From positions 1 through 64,000 of the forward strand of contig DASREL010000027.1 of assembly GCA_035652075.1 (NCBI GenBank): 64,000 nt of DNA. The letters run 5' to 3'. Below are positions 35,526 through 43,760 of the stretch, piece after piece. Below the pieces are notes generated by a model. The model ran no database searches and was not told the DNA's origin. It was given only the letters and a program-made list of their open reading frames with translations. Origin of the DNA: Gp6-AA45 sp035652075. GTDB lineage: Bacteria; Acidobacteriota; Vicinamibacteria; Vicinamibacterales; CAVVIG01. Position numbers and translations under genes: made by a program. The stretch's first letter is position 1; the number at the start of each line of letters is the position of its first letter.

Positions 35526-36467
35526 GTGGAACACGAAACAGAATCGGAATTCTCGGAACGCTACGTTGTCTGTCGCGCGTGCGGCGCGCGGATCAAGGCG
35601 TCGCGCGATCGGTGCCTGCGGTGCCTGCAGCCCCTGCACGTCGACGAATCGACGCTGCCCGTCTGGAAGTCGCTCAAGACGTCCGATCGCGCCGGCATGA
35701 TCGCTGGCGGCATCGCCGCGGTCGTCGTCGTCGCGTTCGCGTTCGTGCTTTACACGACGCACGAGAACGTGGACACGGTGGCGCGTCCCGCGTCAACCAA
35801 CGTCGCCGCCGCCAAGCCGGGGTCGCCGACCGAGGTGCAGCCGACCGTGACGCCGCAACCCGTCGGAATCGGTGATGCGGAAGTGGCGGCGACGCGCCGC
35901 GACGCCGGCGCCGCGTTGACGAGCGGCGACGTACCGCGGTCGCGCGAGCAATTCGAGGAAGTGCTGCGCGCGAAACCTGACGATCCGGAAGCGCTGAACG
36001 GCCTTGGCCTCGCGCTCGAACGCGCCAACGATATCAACGGCGCGATCGCGCGGTTCAAGCGGGCGGCCGAACTCGTCCCCGACAAGTGGTCCTACCGGTT
36101 CAACCTGGCTCACGCGGAAGGACGGCTGAACCAGTGGGATCAGGCGATCGCCGACTATCGCGAGGCGATCAAGCTGTCGCCGGAAGACTATCCAACGCAG
36201 TACAACCTCGCGCTCGCGCTGCACAAGAAGGGCGACGAACAGGCGGCGATTGTCGAGTACCAGAAAGCGATCGCTCTCGCGCCTGGCGAGCCGTCGTTTT
36301 ACCTGTCGCTCGGCGTCAGCCTGGAACGGGTCGGCCGGATGGCGGATGCCGTGAAGGCGTACCAGCAATACCTCGAGCTCGCGCCGGACGCCGACGATGC
36401 CAGCCGCGTGAAGGAGCATGTGGACGTGCTCGTGTCCGACACCCAGAAGCCCGGCCGCGTGTCGTAG
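35526..36467 (+). CDS. Zinc-ribbon and TPR membrane protein
   Basis: 313 residues: an N-terminal CxxC...CxxC zinc ribbon (C16, C19, C30, C33), one membrane helix (AGMIAGGIAAVVVVAFAFVL, ~residues 54-75), a disordered linker, then four or five TPR units (e.g. DDPEALNGLGLALERANDIN; EDYPTQYNLALALHKKGDEQ). Start is GTG, five bases after pilY1, so it is the last gene of the minor pilin operon. A scaffold role for pilus or PilY1 is plausible but not shown. Confidence 0.8.
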   Translation: MEHETESEFSERYVVCRACGARIKASRDRCLRCLQPLHVDESTLPVWKSLKTSDRAGMIAGGIAAVVVVAFAFVLYTTHENVDTVARPASTNVAAAKPGSPTEVQPTVTPQPVGIGDAEVAATRRDAGAALTSGDVPRSREQFEEVLRAKPDDPEALNGLGLALERANDINGAIARFKRAAELVPDKWSYRFNLAHAEGRLNQWDQAIADYREAIKLSPEDYPTQYNLALALHKKGDEQAAIVEYQKAIALAPGEPSFYLSLGVSLERVGRMADAVKAYQQYLELAPDADDASRVKEHVDVLVSDTQKPGRVS

Positions 36468-36474
36468 CCGTTCG

Positions 36475-38040
36475 CTAGCGCGTCGCGCACGTCGAGTGCG
36501 GTGCCGGTGCCGGTGCCGCTGCCGATGACATGCGATACAGCGTCGTCGCTGGATAACCGGCACGCGCGTCGCCTCTCGTCAACCATTCGAGCGCAGGCAG
36601 ATCGAGCGGCGGCGGTGTGTACGCGGCGACCCGCTGCAGCGTCGCGCACTGACGCAGCGCGTCCGGGATCGGCGCATCCGCGGCGTCGGGCCACAGCAGG
36701 AAGTCGCCATGCGGCTGCTTCAACGGCGGCGCCTCATATCCATCGATCGCGGGGATCCACCGCGCCCAGTCCGACGCGCTGATCTGCGACGCCGTCAGAT
36801 ACCGCGAGCCGCTCTCTTCCACGTTGAAGAAATAATCTTGATCGCGGCCGATGACGACGGAGCCGGCCGGCACGTGTTGCCGGACGAACGCGGTCAGCCG
36901 ATCCGGATCGCGCGCCGACCAGGTCACCCCTCCACGAATCAGCTTGACCGCGCGCAGGCCGGCAAACGCGATCATGAGCGCGAGACCGACCGTCGCGACG
37001 CGCCGGCGATTAATCTCTGTCATCGGCAGCGGCACGGCAAGCACCACCGCGAGGAGCGGGAGAATCGCGTAGGTGCCGAACAGGAATGTGTACGAAAACA
37101 ACGTCCACGTGACGACGAAGGTGACCCACGTCACGGCGAGCGAGAATTTCGCAGCCACCACGTGCGTCGCGTGGCCGCGCAGCCGTGGCGCCAGCAGAAA
37201 CGCGCCGGCGATCGAAAACGCCGGCGTGATGAGCTGCCACGGCGAAAATATCCATTGACGCGGCGTGCCGAGCAGCGCGACGTCTGTGGTTTCGTGCGTG
37301 GCGATGAAGAACATCATCCACAGCCATTTCATCGGTCCGCCCGCCGAGAAGATCGTCCAGACGAGCCACAGCACGGTCGCCGTCCCGACGCACGCCGCCA
37401 ATTGGATGGTCGTGTGCCGCTTCACGCGTTCGCGGCGGCCGAGGACGGCGACCACCGCGACGACAAATCCGAGAATGAACGGAAACGTCCTCGGCGTCGA
37501 TAACGCCGCGCCGGCGAGCACGGCGCCTGACGCGATGCCGTGCAGATACGGCCGTCGCTGGTGGAGAAGGCCGTGGACGAACAGCGCCAGCGCGAACATC
37601 TCGAAACCGACCGCGAACGCATCCATGCGGCCGAACGTCGCAGCCGCACCGAGTTCCGGAGACAGCAGCAGGATCAAGAAGGACCACGCTTGTCGGTGCG
37701 CACGTCCACCGAGTGACCACGACACCGCGAGTCCGCCGAACGCCACTAACAGCGCGGACGCGAGGCAAAACAGCCGGAACGTCAGGCTGGACAAACCGAC
37801 GACCGAGAACCACGCCGCGAGCGCGCTGAAGAACACCGGTCCGTAGAACCGGACGTGGTCGACACTTGTCGGGCCGGGACCGAGTACCGACGGCACACCG
37901 GCCGAGCCGGATTGCAGCGATTTTGCAATGGAGGCGTAAAAGGGACCGTCGCCGAACTGGATCGGCAGTCGGTTCAACGTGAGAGTCGCGGTGACGACGA
38001 CGACTGCGGCGAACATCCACAGCGCCTGCGGCTTAATCAT
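36475..38040 (-). CDS. GT39-like integral membrane protein
   Basis: 521 residues with about 10-11 membrane helices. The first loop contains FGDGPFYASIAKSL, resembling the acidic first loop of PMT/ArnT-type glycosyltransferases (family 39/83), and the C-terminal domain is periplasmic. It may transfer sugars from a lipid donor; the substrate is unknown, and glycosylation of the pilus is only a guess from position. The C-terminus (APAPAPHSTCATR) is encoded by a GGTGCC hexamer repeat near 36496-36520. It converges with the TPR gene with a seven-base gap. Confidence 0.65.
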   Translation of the reverse strand: MIKPQALWMFAAVVVVTATLTLNRLPIQFGDGPFYASIAKSLQSGSAGVPSVLGPGPTSVDHVRFYGPVFFSALAAWFSVVGLSSLTFRLFCLASALLVAFGGLAVSWSLGGRAHRQAWSFLILLLSPELGAAATFGRMDAFAVGFEMFALALFVHGLLHQRRPYLHGIASGAVLAGAALSTPRTFPFILGFVVAVVAVLGRRERVKRHTTIQLAACVGTATVLWLVWTIFSAGGPMKWLWMMFFIATHETTDVALLGTPRQWIFSPWQLITPAFSIAGAFLLAPRLRGHATHVVAAKFSLAVTWVTFVVTWTLFSYTFLFGTYAILPLLAVVLAVPLPMTEINRRRVATVGLALMIAFAGLRAVKLIRGGVTWSARDPDRLTAFVRQHVPAGSVVIGRDQDYFFNVEESGSRYLTASQISASDWARWIPAIDGYEAPPLKQPHGDFLLWPDAADAPIPDALRQCATLQRVAAYTPPPLDLPALEWLTRGDARAGYPATTLYRMSSAAAPAPAPHSTCATR

Positions 38041-38164
38041 TCGGTATAGGTCCGCCAGAGTATAAACGGGTGTCTCGTCTAACCTGTTGACAATAAGCGT
38101 CTTCCCTTGACCACCGCCACCTCCTCACGTACGATCCGGCTGCGGCCGATAAACACATAAATTG

Positions 38165-38707
38165 ATGATTAGAAAAGGCTTGACCGGCGTTCTTTCCGGG
38201 ATCGTGCTGGCGACCACCGTTAGCGTCGCCGCCCAATCCTTGGCCGATGTGGCCAAAAAGGAAGAGGCACGCCGGAAGGAAATCAAACAGCCGTCGAAGG
38301 TCATCACGAACACCGATTTGAAGGATCCGGGTGTGGTGTCGGCACAGCCGGCCGCCGCGTCCGCGCCGACGTCAGCCAAGGACACGGCGAAGGACGACGC
38401 CAAAGACAAGGACAAAGAGCCCCCGAAGGATCAGGCTTACTGGTCGGGACGATTGAAGGCGCTTCAGCAGGCGCTCGATCGCGATCAACAGTACGCCGAC
38501 GCGATGCAGACGAAGGTCAACGCGCTGAACACCGACTTCGTCAACCGCGACGATCCCGCGCAGCGCGCCGTCATCGAGCGCGACCGCCAGAAAACCGTCG
38601 CCGAAGTGAATCGGTTGAAGGATCAGATCGTCAAGGACAAGAAGGCGATCGACGACCTGCAGGAAGAAGCGCGCCGCGCCGGCGTTCCGCCCGGCTGGCT
38701 CCGGTGA
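38165..38707 (+). CDS. Exported coiled-coil protein of unknown function
   Basis: 180 residues. Signal peptide (GLTGVLSGIVLATTVSVAAQ) then a Lys/Asp/Ala-rich stretch and a helical region of about 80 residues with heptad-like spacing (LKALQQALDRDQQYADAMQT) ending PPGWLR. I do not recognise a family. ATG at 38165 is preferred to the TTG one codon before it. Its stop overlaps the GTG of the next gene by three bases, so it is translated with the sigma-54 activator. Confidence 0.75.
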   Translation: MIRKGLTGVLSGIVLATTVSVAAQSLADVAKKEEARRKEIKQPSKVITNTDLKDPGVVSAQPAAASAPTSAKDTAKDDAKDKDKEPPKDQAYWSGRLKALQQALDRDQQYADAMQTKVNALNTDFVNRDDPAQRAVIERDRQKTVAEVNRLKDQIVKDKKAIDDLQEEARRAGVPPGWLR

Positions 38708-40128
38708 CCGCTCGCAACACCCGCCGCACAATCGAACTGCCGATCCTGCTCGTCGAGGACAAAGACTCGCTGCGCGCGATGCTCCGTCACGCGCTCGAAG
38801 CGCAAGGGCACACCATCGTCGAAGCGCGCGACCAGCGCGAGGCCGAGGCGGCGCTGCAAGGCGGGCGTCCGGCGCTCGTGCTGTCTGACTTGCGGCTGCC
38901 GGAAGGTGACGGGTTCGGCGTCCTGCGCGCCGCGAAAGAACTCGATCCCGAAATGCCGGTGATCGTCATGACGGCGTTCGGCAGCATTCAGGACGCCGTC
39001 GCCGCGATGAAGGAGGGCGCTCTCGACTTCCTCGCCAAGCCGGTCGATCCGGATCATCTGCTGCTGATGGTCGAGCGCGCGCTCGCGCAGCGTCGGCTTG
39101 CGACCGAGAACCTGCTGCTCAAAGAGGAGCTCGCGCAGCGCCGCGGCGCGCCGCAGATCGTCGGCGACGATCCGAAGTTGAAGCAGGTGACCGTGGCGCT
39201 GCATCGCGCGGCGGCCACCGATACGACGGTCCTCCTCGAAGGCGAGAGCGGCACCGGCAAGGAATTGTTCGCGCGCACGCTGCACGCGTTGAGCCCGCGC
39301 GCCGACGGTCCGTTCGTCGCCATCAACTGCGCGGCGATTCCGGAGACGCTGCTCGAGACCGAGCTGTTCGGTCACGAGAAAGGCGCGTTCACGGGCGCGT
39401 CCGCGCGCAAGCCCGGCAAGTTCGAGCTCGCTCATCGTGGAACGCTGTTCCTGGACGAGATCGGCGATCTGCCGTTGCTGCTGCAGGCGAAGATCCTGCG
39501 TGCGCTGGAGGAAAAACGGTTCGAGCGCGTCGGCGGGACCGTGCCGTTGCAGGTGGATGTTCGCGTCGTGGCCGCGACAAACCGCAATCTGAAAGCGGCG
39601 GTCGCGGCGCGGCAGTACCGCGAAGATCTGTATTTCCGGCTGTCGGTGTTTCCGATCACCATTCCGCCGTTGCGCGACCGGCCCGAAGACATCATCACGC
39701 TCGCGCGGTTCTTCATCGATCGGTTTTGCCGGGACTTGAACAAGCGGCCGCTGATGCTGTCGCCCGCGGCCGAGCAGGAACTCCGGGAGTACGCGTGGCC
39801 GGGCAACGTCCGCGAACTCCAGAACTGCATCGAGCGTGCGGTGATTCTGACCGAAGGCGAGACGATTCATCCGCGTCACCTGAACCTGTCGTTCCGCAGC
39901 GCGGCGCCGCAGGCGGAAGCGGAGGACGAGGGTCCGTTCGCCAAGGTGGATCTATCGGGCACGCTGGCCGACGTGACGCGTCGTGTCCTCGCCGAAGTCG
40001 AGCGCCGGAAGATCGAACAGGTGCTGAAGGACGCCGGCGGCAACCGCGGCCGGGCTGCGGAACTTCTCCAGGTCAGCTACAAGACGTTGATCACGAAGTT
40101 GAGAGATTACGGGATCTCGGAAAGCTGA
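38704..40128 (+). CDS. Sigma-54 dependent response regulator (NtrC family)
   Basis: 474 residues: receiver with Asp62 (LVLSDLRLPEGDG), AAA+ domain with Walker A GESGTGKE (180-187) and the canonical GAFTGA loop (227-232), and a C-terminal Fis-type helix-turn-helix (RGRAAELLQVSYKTLITKLR). GTG start overlapping the preceding stop. It has no adjacent kinase; the orphan kinase at 27.5 kb and the distinct palindrome before the minor pilin operon make that operon a candidate target. It could also control genes outside the window. Confidence 0.93.
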   Translation: MTARNTRRTIELPILLVEDKDSLRAMLRHALEAQGHTIVEARDQREAEAALQGGRPALVLSDLRLPEGDGFGVLRAAKELDPEMPVIVMTAFGSIQDAVAAMKEGALDFLAKPVDPDHLLLMVERALAQRRLATENLLLKEELAQRRGAPQIVGDDPKLKQVTVALHRAAATDTTVLLEGESGTGKELFARTLHALSPRADGPFVAINCAAIPETLLETELFGHEKGAFTGASARKPGKFELAHRGTLFLDEIGDLPLLLQAKILRALEEKRFERVGGTVPLQVDVRVVAATNRNLKAAVAARQYREDLYFRLSVFPITIPPLRDRPEDIITLARFFIDRFCRDLNKRPLMLSPAAEQELREYAWPGNVRELQNCIERAVILTEGETIHPRHLNLSFRSAAPQAEAEDEGPFAKVDLSGTLADVTRRVLAEVERRKIEQVLKDAGGNRGRAAELLQVSYKTLITKLRDYGISES

Positions 40129-40134
40129 GAGCTC

Positions 40135-41223
40135 TCAGTTCTTGAAACCGCAGGCTTTCAGCGCGGCCCGCATTTCTTTTTCCGTCACATCATCCACGAT
40201 CGTCGTCGCGCCGATCGCCGTCGGCAGGACGAAGTGCAGTCGACCGGCGACCATCTTCTTGTCGTGCTTCATGGCGTCGATCATGTGCGCCGAAGACACG
40301 TCGGCGATCGGCGGCAGGGGGCCGAGGCTCGCGATCACATCGGCGAGCGCCTGACGATCGAGCTCCGCCAGCGCGCCGCGCGCCCGGCCGAGCGCCGCGG
40401 CGACCAGCATGCCGTACGCGACGGCTTCGCCGTGCCGGTATCGGCGGTACTTCGTGACCGCTTCGAGCGCGTGACCGGCAGTGTGGCCGAAATTCAGAAT
40501 CCGCCGCGGTCCCGCTTCCTTCTCGTCGGCGACCACGACGTCCGCTTTGATGCGGCACGACTCGGCGATGATGGGCGTCAGCGCTTCGGGGGCGCGCGCG
40601 AAGATTTCCTTCCGCTGCTTGCCGATCCGATCGAACAGCGACGGGCTCGACGTCATGCCGTACTTGATCACCTCGTACAGCCCCGCGCGGAACTCTCGTC
40701 GCGGCAGGCTCCCTAACACGAGCGGATCCACGATCACGGCACGCGGCTGATAGAACGATCCGATCAAGTTCTTGCCGAGCGGATGGTTGACGCCGACTTT
40801 GCCGCCGATCGCCGCGTCGACCTGCGCCAGCAGCGTCGTCGGGACGTGAACGAGCGCAATGCCGCGCAGATACGTCGCGGCAGCGAAGCCGGCCATGTCC
40901 CCGATGACGCCGCCGCCGAACGTGATGAGCGTCGTCGCGCGATCCGCGTTCGCTTTGACGAGCGCGTCGTAGACACGGGACACGGTTGCGAGGTGCTTGT
41001 TCTTCTCGCCGTCCGAAATCAGGATCGGCGTCTCCGAGCTCCCGAGCGCGCGCGCGAGCTGCGGTCCGTGAAAACGCCAGACTACTGGGCTGGAGACGAC
41101 GAAGCGGCGCTCGGGCGCTTTGAGGTCGTCGAGCAAATGCCGCAGGCGGTCGATCGCACCGTCGGCGATCGTGACGGCGTAGCTGTGCGACGGGATAGGA
41201 ACGTCGATGCGGACCGGATCCAT
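40135..41223 (-). CDS. aroB: 3-dehydroquinate synthase
   Basis: 362 residues. Second step of the shikimate pathway: DAHP to 3-dehydroquinate, NAD- and metal-dependent. Motifs: SDGEKNKHL, GGGVIGDMAGFAAATYLRGI, VPTTLLAQVDAAIGGKVGVN, the metal region YEVIKYGM, and the second ligand set NFGHTAGHALE. Normal length. It is divergent from proS with only 25 bases between the start codons, and converges with the activator gene on the other side. Confidence 0.97.
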   Translation of the reverse strand: MDPVRIDVPIPSHSYAVTIADGAIDRLRHLLDDLKAPERRFVVSSPVVWRFHGPQLARALGSSETPILISDGEKNKHLATVSRVYDALVKANADRATTLITFGGGVIGDMAGFAAATYLRGIALVHVPTTLLAQVDAAIGGKVGVNHPLGKNLIGSFYQPRAVIVDPLVLGSLPRREFRAGLYEVIKYGMTSSPSLFDRIGKQRKEIFARAPEALTPIIAESCRIKADVVVADEKEAGPRRILNFGHTAGHALEAVTKYRRYRHGEAVAYGMLVAAALGRARGALAELDRQALADVIASLGPLPPIADVSSAHMIDAMKHDKKMVAGRLHFVLPTAIGATTIVDDVTEKEMRAALKACGFKN

Positions 41224-41230
41224 GAACAGG

Positions 41231-41242
41231 TAGAATACGTAT
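41231..41242. promoter_or_regulatory. Possible shared divergent promoter element between aroB and proS
   Basis: The 25-base gap holds the perfect palindrome AATACGTATT (41234-41243) and TAGAAT (41231-41236), a good -10 for proS. Both promoters would have to extend into the opposite coding region, and both messages would be almost leaderless. The -35 match is poor. Confidence 0.3.
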
Positions 41243-41248
41243 TTTCAC

Positions 41249-42691
41249 ATGGCAAAAGCAGACACGTTCGTTACAGAGATCACGCCCCGATCCCAGGATT
41301 TCTCCCGTTGGTACCTCGACGTCGTCCGCCGCGCGGAGCTGGCTGATTACTCGCCGGTCAAGGGCTGCATGGTCATCCGGCCGTACGGCTACGCGATGTG
41401 GGAGCTGCTCCAGCAGGCCCTCGACTCGCGGATCAAGGCGACCGGCCACGTCAACGCGTACTTTCCGCTGTTCATCCCGAACAGCCTGCTGACGAAGGAA
41501 GCCGAGCACGTCGAAGGCTTCTCGCCGCAGGTCGCGTACGTGACCCACGCCGGCGGCGAAGAGCTCGAGGAAAAGCTCGTCGTCCGTCCGACGTCGGAGG
41601 CGATCATCGGGACGATGTACGCCAACTGGGTGCAGTCGTGGCGCGACCTGCCGATCCTGATCAACCAGTGGGCGAACGTGGTGCGGTGGGAGAAAAAGAC
41701 CTATCCGTTCCTGCGCACCACCGAATTTCTCTGGCAGGAAGGCCACACGGCCCACGAGACCGAAGCCGAGGCCGAGGAGGAGACGCTGAAGATCCTCGAT
41801 CTCTACGCCGACGTGTGTGAGAACGTGCTCGCGATGCCGGTGACGAAGGGGCGCAAGACCGACAGCGAGAAATTCGCCGGCGCGTTGCGGACGTACTCGA
41901 TCGAAGCGTTGATGGGCGACGGCCGCGCGCTGCAAGCCGGCACGTCACACAACCTGGGCCAGAACTTCGCGAAGGCGTTCGACATCAAGTTCCAGGCGCG
42001 CGACAAATCCGTTCAGTACGTCTGGGGCACGTCGTGGGGCGTGACGACGCGGCTGGTCGGCGGCCTGATTATGGTGCACGGCGACGATAGCGGGCTGGTG
42101 CTGCCGCCGAAAATCGCGCCGCACCAGGTCGTCATCGTGCCGATTGGCCGCGAGAACTGGCGCGAGACGGTCCTGCCGAAAGCGAAGGAGATCGCGGATC
42201 ACCTCCGGGCGGCAGGCATCCGCGTCACGATCGACGAGCGCGACGAGCGTCCAGGGTGGAAGTTCGCGGAATGGGAACTGCGCGGCGTTCCAGTCCGCGT
42301 CGAGATCGGACCGAAGGACATCGAGAAGTCCGCCGTCCTCGTGGCGCGTCGGGACACGCGCGCGAAGGAGAGCTTCGCGATGGACGGTCTCGCGCCGCGC
42401 GTCAGTCAACTGCTCGAGGAAATCCAGAAAGGGCTCTTCGAGCGCGCGCGCCAGTTCCGCGACGAGCACACGCACCGCGTCTCCACCTACGACGAATTCA
42501 AGCAGACGATGGAGGGCCGGCCCGGATTTGTGATCGCGCCGTGGTGCGGGATGGCGGAATGCGAGGCGGCGATCAAAACCGAAACGCAGGCGACGATTCG
42601 CAACATGCCGAACGATACGAATCCTGGCGGAAAGTGCATCCGCTGCGACATGGCGGCGACGGCCGAAGCCTGGTTCGCGAAGGCGTACTGA
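41249..42691 (+). CDS. proS: Prolyl-tRNA synthetase, archaeal/eukaryotic type
   Basis: 480 residues, class II synthetase of the short type that lacks the bacterial insertion (editing) domain between motifs 2 and 3. Motif 2 is FLRTTEFLWQEGHTAHE, motif 3 region GTSWGVTTRLVGGLIMVHGD, followed by the anticodon-binding domain and a C-terminal zinc domain (WCGMAECE, then CIRCDMAA), ending in Tyr as this class does. The gene begins without a visible Shine-Dalgarno. Its stop codon lies one base before a nonamer inverted repeat. Confidence 0.95.
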   Translation: MAKADTFVTEITPRSQDFSRWYLDVVRRAELADYSPVKGCMVIRPYGYAMWELLQQALDSRIKATGHVNAYFPLFIPNSLLTKEAEHVEGFSPQVAYVTHAGGEELEEKLVVRPTSEAIIGTMYANWVQSWRDLPILINQWANVVRWEKKTYPFLRTTEFLWQEGHTAHETEAEAEEETLKILDLYADVCENVLAMPVTKGRKTDSEKFAGALRTYSIEALMGDGRALQAGTSHNLGQNFAKAFDIKFQARDKSVQYVWGTSWGVTTRLVGGLIMVHGDDSGLVLPPKIAPHQVVIVPIGRENWRETVLPKAKEIADHLRAAGIRVTIDERDERPGWKFAEWELRGVPVRVEIGPKDIEKSAVLVARRDTRAKESFAMDGLAPRVSQLLEEIQKGLFERARQFRDEHTHRVSTYDEFKQTMEGRPGFVIAPWCGMAECEAAIKTETQATIRNMPNDTNPGGKCIRCDMAATAEAWFAKAY

Positions 42692-42692
42692 C

Positions 42693-42792
42693 GGGCGGGT
42701 AGGGCAGGTCGGGCAGGTGGGGCGGGTGGGGCAGGTGGGGGAGAATGCAGAGCTTTTGCCTGCCCTACCCGCCTGACCTGCCCTACCCGCCC
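42693..42792. repeat. Nonamer inverted-repeat element between proS and the HEAT gene
   Basis: Perfect 18-bp outer arms (42693-42710 with 42775-42792), each made of degenerate 9-base units such as GGGCAGGTC and GGGCGGGTA, around a centre of about 20 unrelated bases. It fills the gap between the convergent genes and its right end supplies the TAG stop of the HEAT gene (42783-42785). It may also work as a bidirectional terminator. Confidence 0.8.
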
Positions 42793-43679
42793 CAGATCTG
42801 TTTCATCTCCACCGCAAGTTTCTTCTCCAGCTTTTTCACCACGGCGTGGCGACGCGTGATTCGTTCGCGCTTCGCGATCGAGCGGAACGCGTCGGCCAGG
42901 GTTTTCTTCCAGACCACATCCTTCGCCTTCGAAAACGCCACCGCGATGGCTTCGAGGCAGCTGGCGTCGCCGATCTTTGTCAGAGCGGTGACGTAATCGG
43001 GCAGCAGCGGGGCCTTGGCTGTCTCGAACGTTTCGCGCAAATCGTAGAGCGCGATCGTGCTGCCGCGTTTGGCGAGCAATGCGTGCGCGGCGCCGCGGGC
43101 CGCGAGCCACTCGGCGCGTTCGTCCTTTGCCGCCGTTTGCTCGCGCTGACGGATCTCTTCGACGAACGCCAGCAACGTCGGCAACGGCGCTTTGGCGGAC
43201 GCCATCAGCGTTGCCTGCATCGCCGCCGGTTCTGCGAACGTGACGGCTGGATCGTCGGCCAGCTGCGCGAGGAGCGGGTCGATCGTGGAGACGGGGAGCT
43301 GCTTCAGCGCGTCCACGGCCGCCGCGCGGACCGCGGTTGATTTCGATCGGTCGACCGCGACCGCCGTCAGCCGGTCGACGGCGTCGACGCCATGCTTCCC
43401 CTTGACGAAACCGCGCGCCACACCGATTGCCGCGAGCGCGATGTTCTGATCGGCGTCACCGACGAGTCGCAGCGCGGCCGGCAACGCGCGGCGATCGCCG
43501 ATCCGCTCGAGGGCCTGCAGCGCCGCCGTTCGCGCGACCGGCGAGCCCGACGCCGCGACGTCGATCAGCCGATCGACCGCACGTGCGCCGATGACGGCCA
43601 AACGCGCGATGGCGGCTTCGCGCGTCGTGTCGCGGTCGGACGAAAGGTCGGTGATTAACGTGTCAGTGGACTTCGACAT
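42783..43679 (-). CDS. HEAT-repeat protein
   Basis: 298 residues composed of HEAT-like helical repeats (TREAAIARLAVIGARAVDRL; VARTAALQALERIGDRRALP; VRAAAVDALKQLPVSTIDPL). A protein-interaction scaffold; no catalytic motif. Its start codon touches a heptamer array and its stop codon is inside a nonamer repeat, so both ends of the gene border repeat elements. The native C-terminus may have been altered by the downstream element (ends QIWGG). Partner unknown. Confidence 0.8.
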   Translation of the reverse strand: MSKSTDTLITDLSSDRDTTREAAIARLAVIGARAVDRLIDVAASGSPVARTAALQALERIGDRRALPAALRLVGDADQNIALAAIGVARGFVKGKHGVDAVDRLTAVAVDRSKSTAVRAAAVDALKQLPVSTIDPLLAQLADDPAVTFAEPAAMQATLMASAKAPLPTLLAFVEEIRQREQTAAKDERAEWLAARGAAHALLAKRGSTIALYDLRETFETAKAPLLPDYVTALTKIGDASCLEAIAVAFSKAKDVVWKKTLADAFRSIAKRERITRRHAVVKKLEKKLAVEMKQIWGG

Positions 43680-43758
43680 GGCACACGGCAGATGGCATAT
43701 GGCAAATGGATGTTCGGGTCACACATCCATCTGCCATGTGCCATCTGCCAGCTGCCAT
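43678..43758. repeat. Heptamer inverted-repeat element between the HEAT and OmpA-family genes
   Basis: Two 36-base arms (43678-43713 and 43723-43758) that are complementary at 31 positions, with a 9-base loop. Each arm is a period-7 array (GGCAGAT, GGCATAT, GGCAAAT on the left; CTGCCAT, GTGCCAT, CTGCCAG, CTGCCAT on the right). The left end overlaps the start codon of the HEAT gene; the right end stops two bases before the OmpA-family stop codon. Confidence 0.85.
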
Positions 43759-43760
43759 TA

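Noticed and set aside
42693..43758. A CRISPR array
   Set aside because: Units are 7-9 bases, directly tandem and degenerate, with no spacers and no cas genes nearby.
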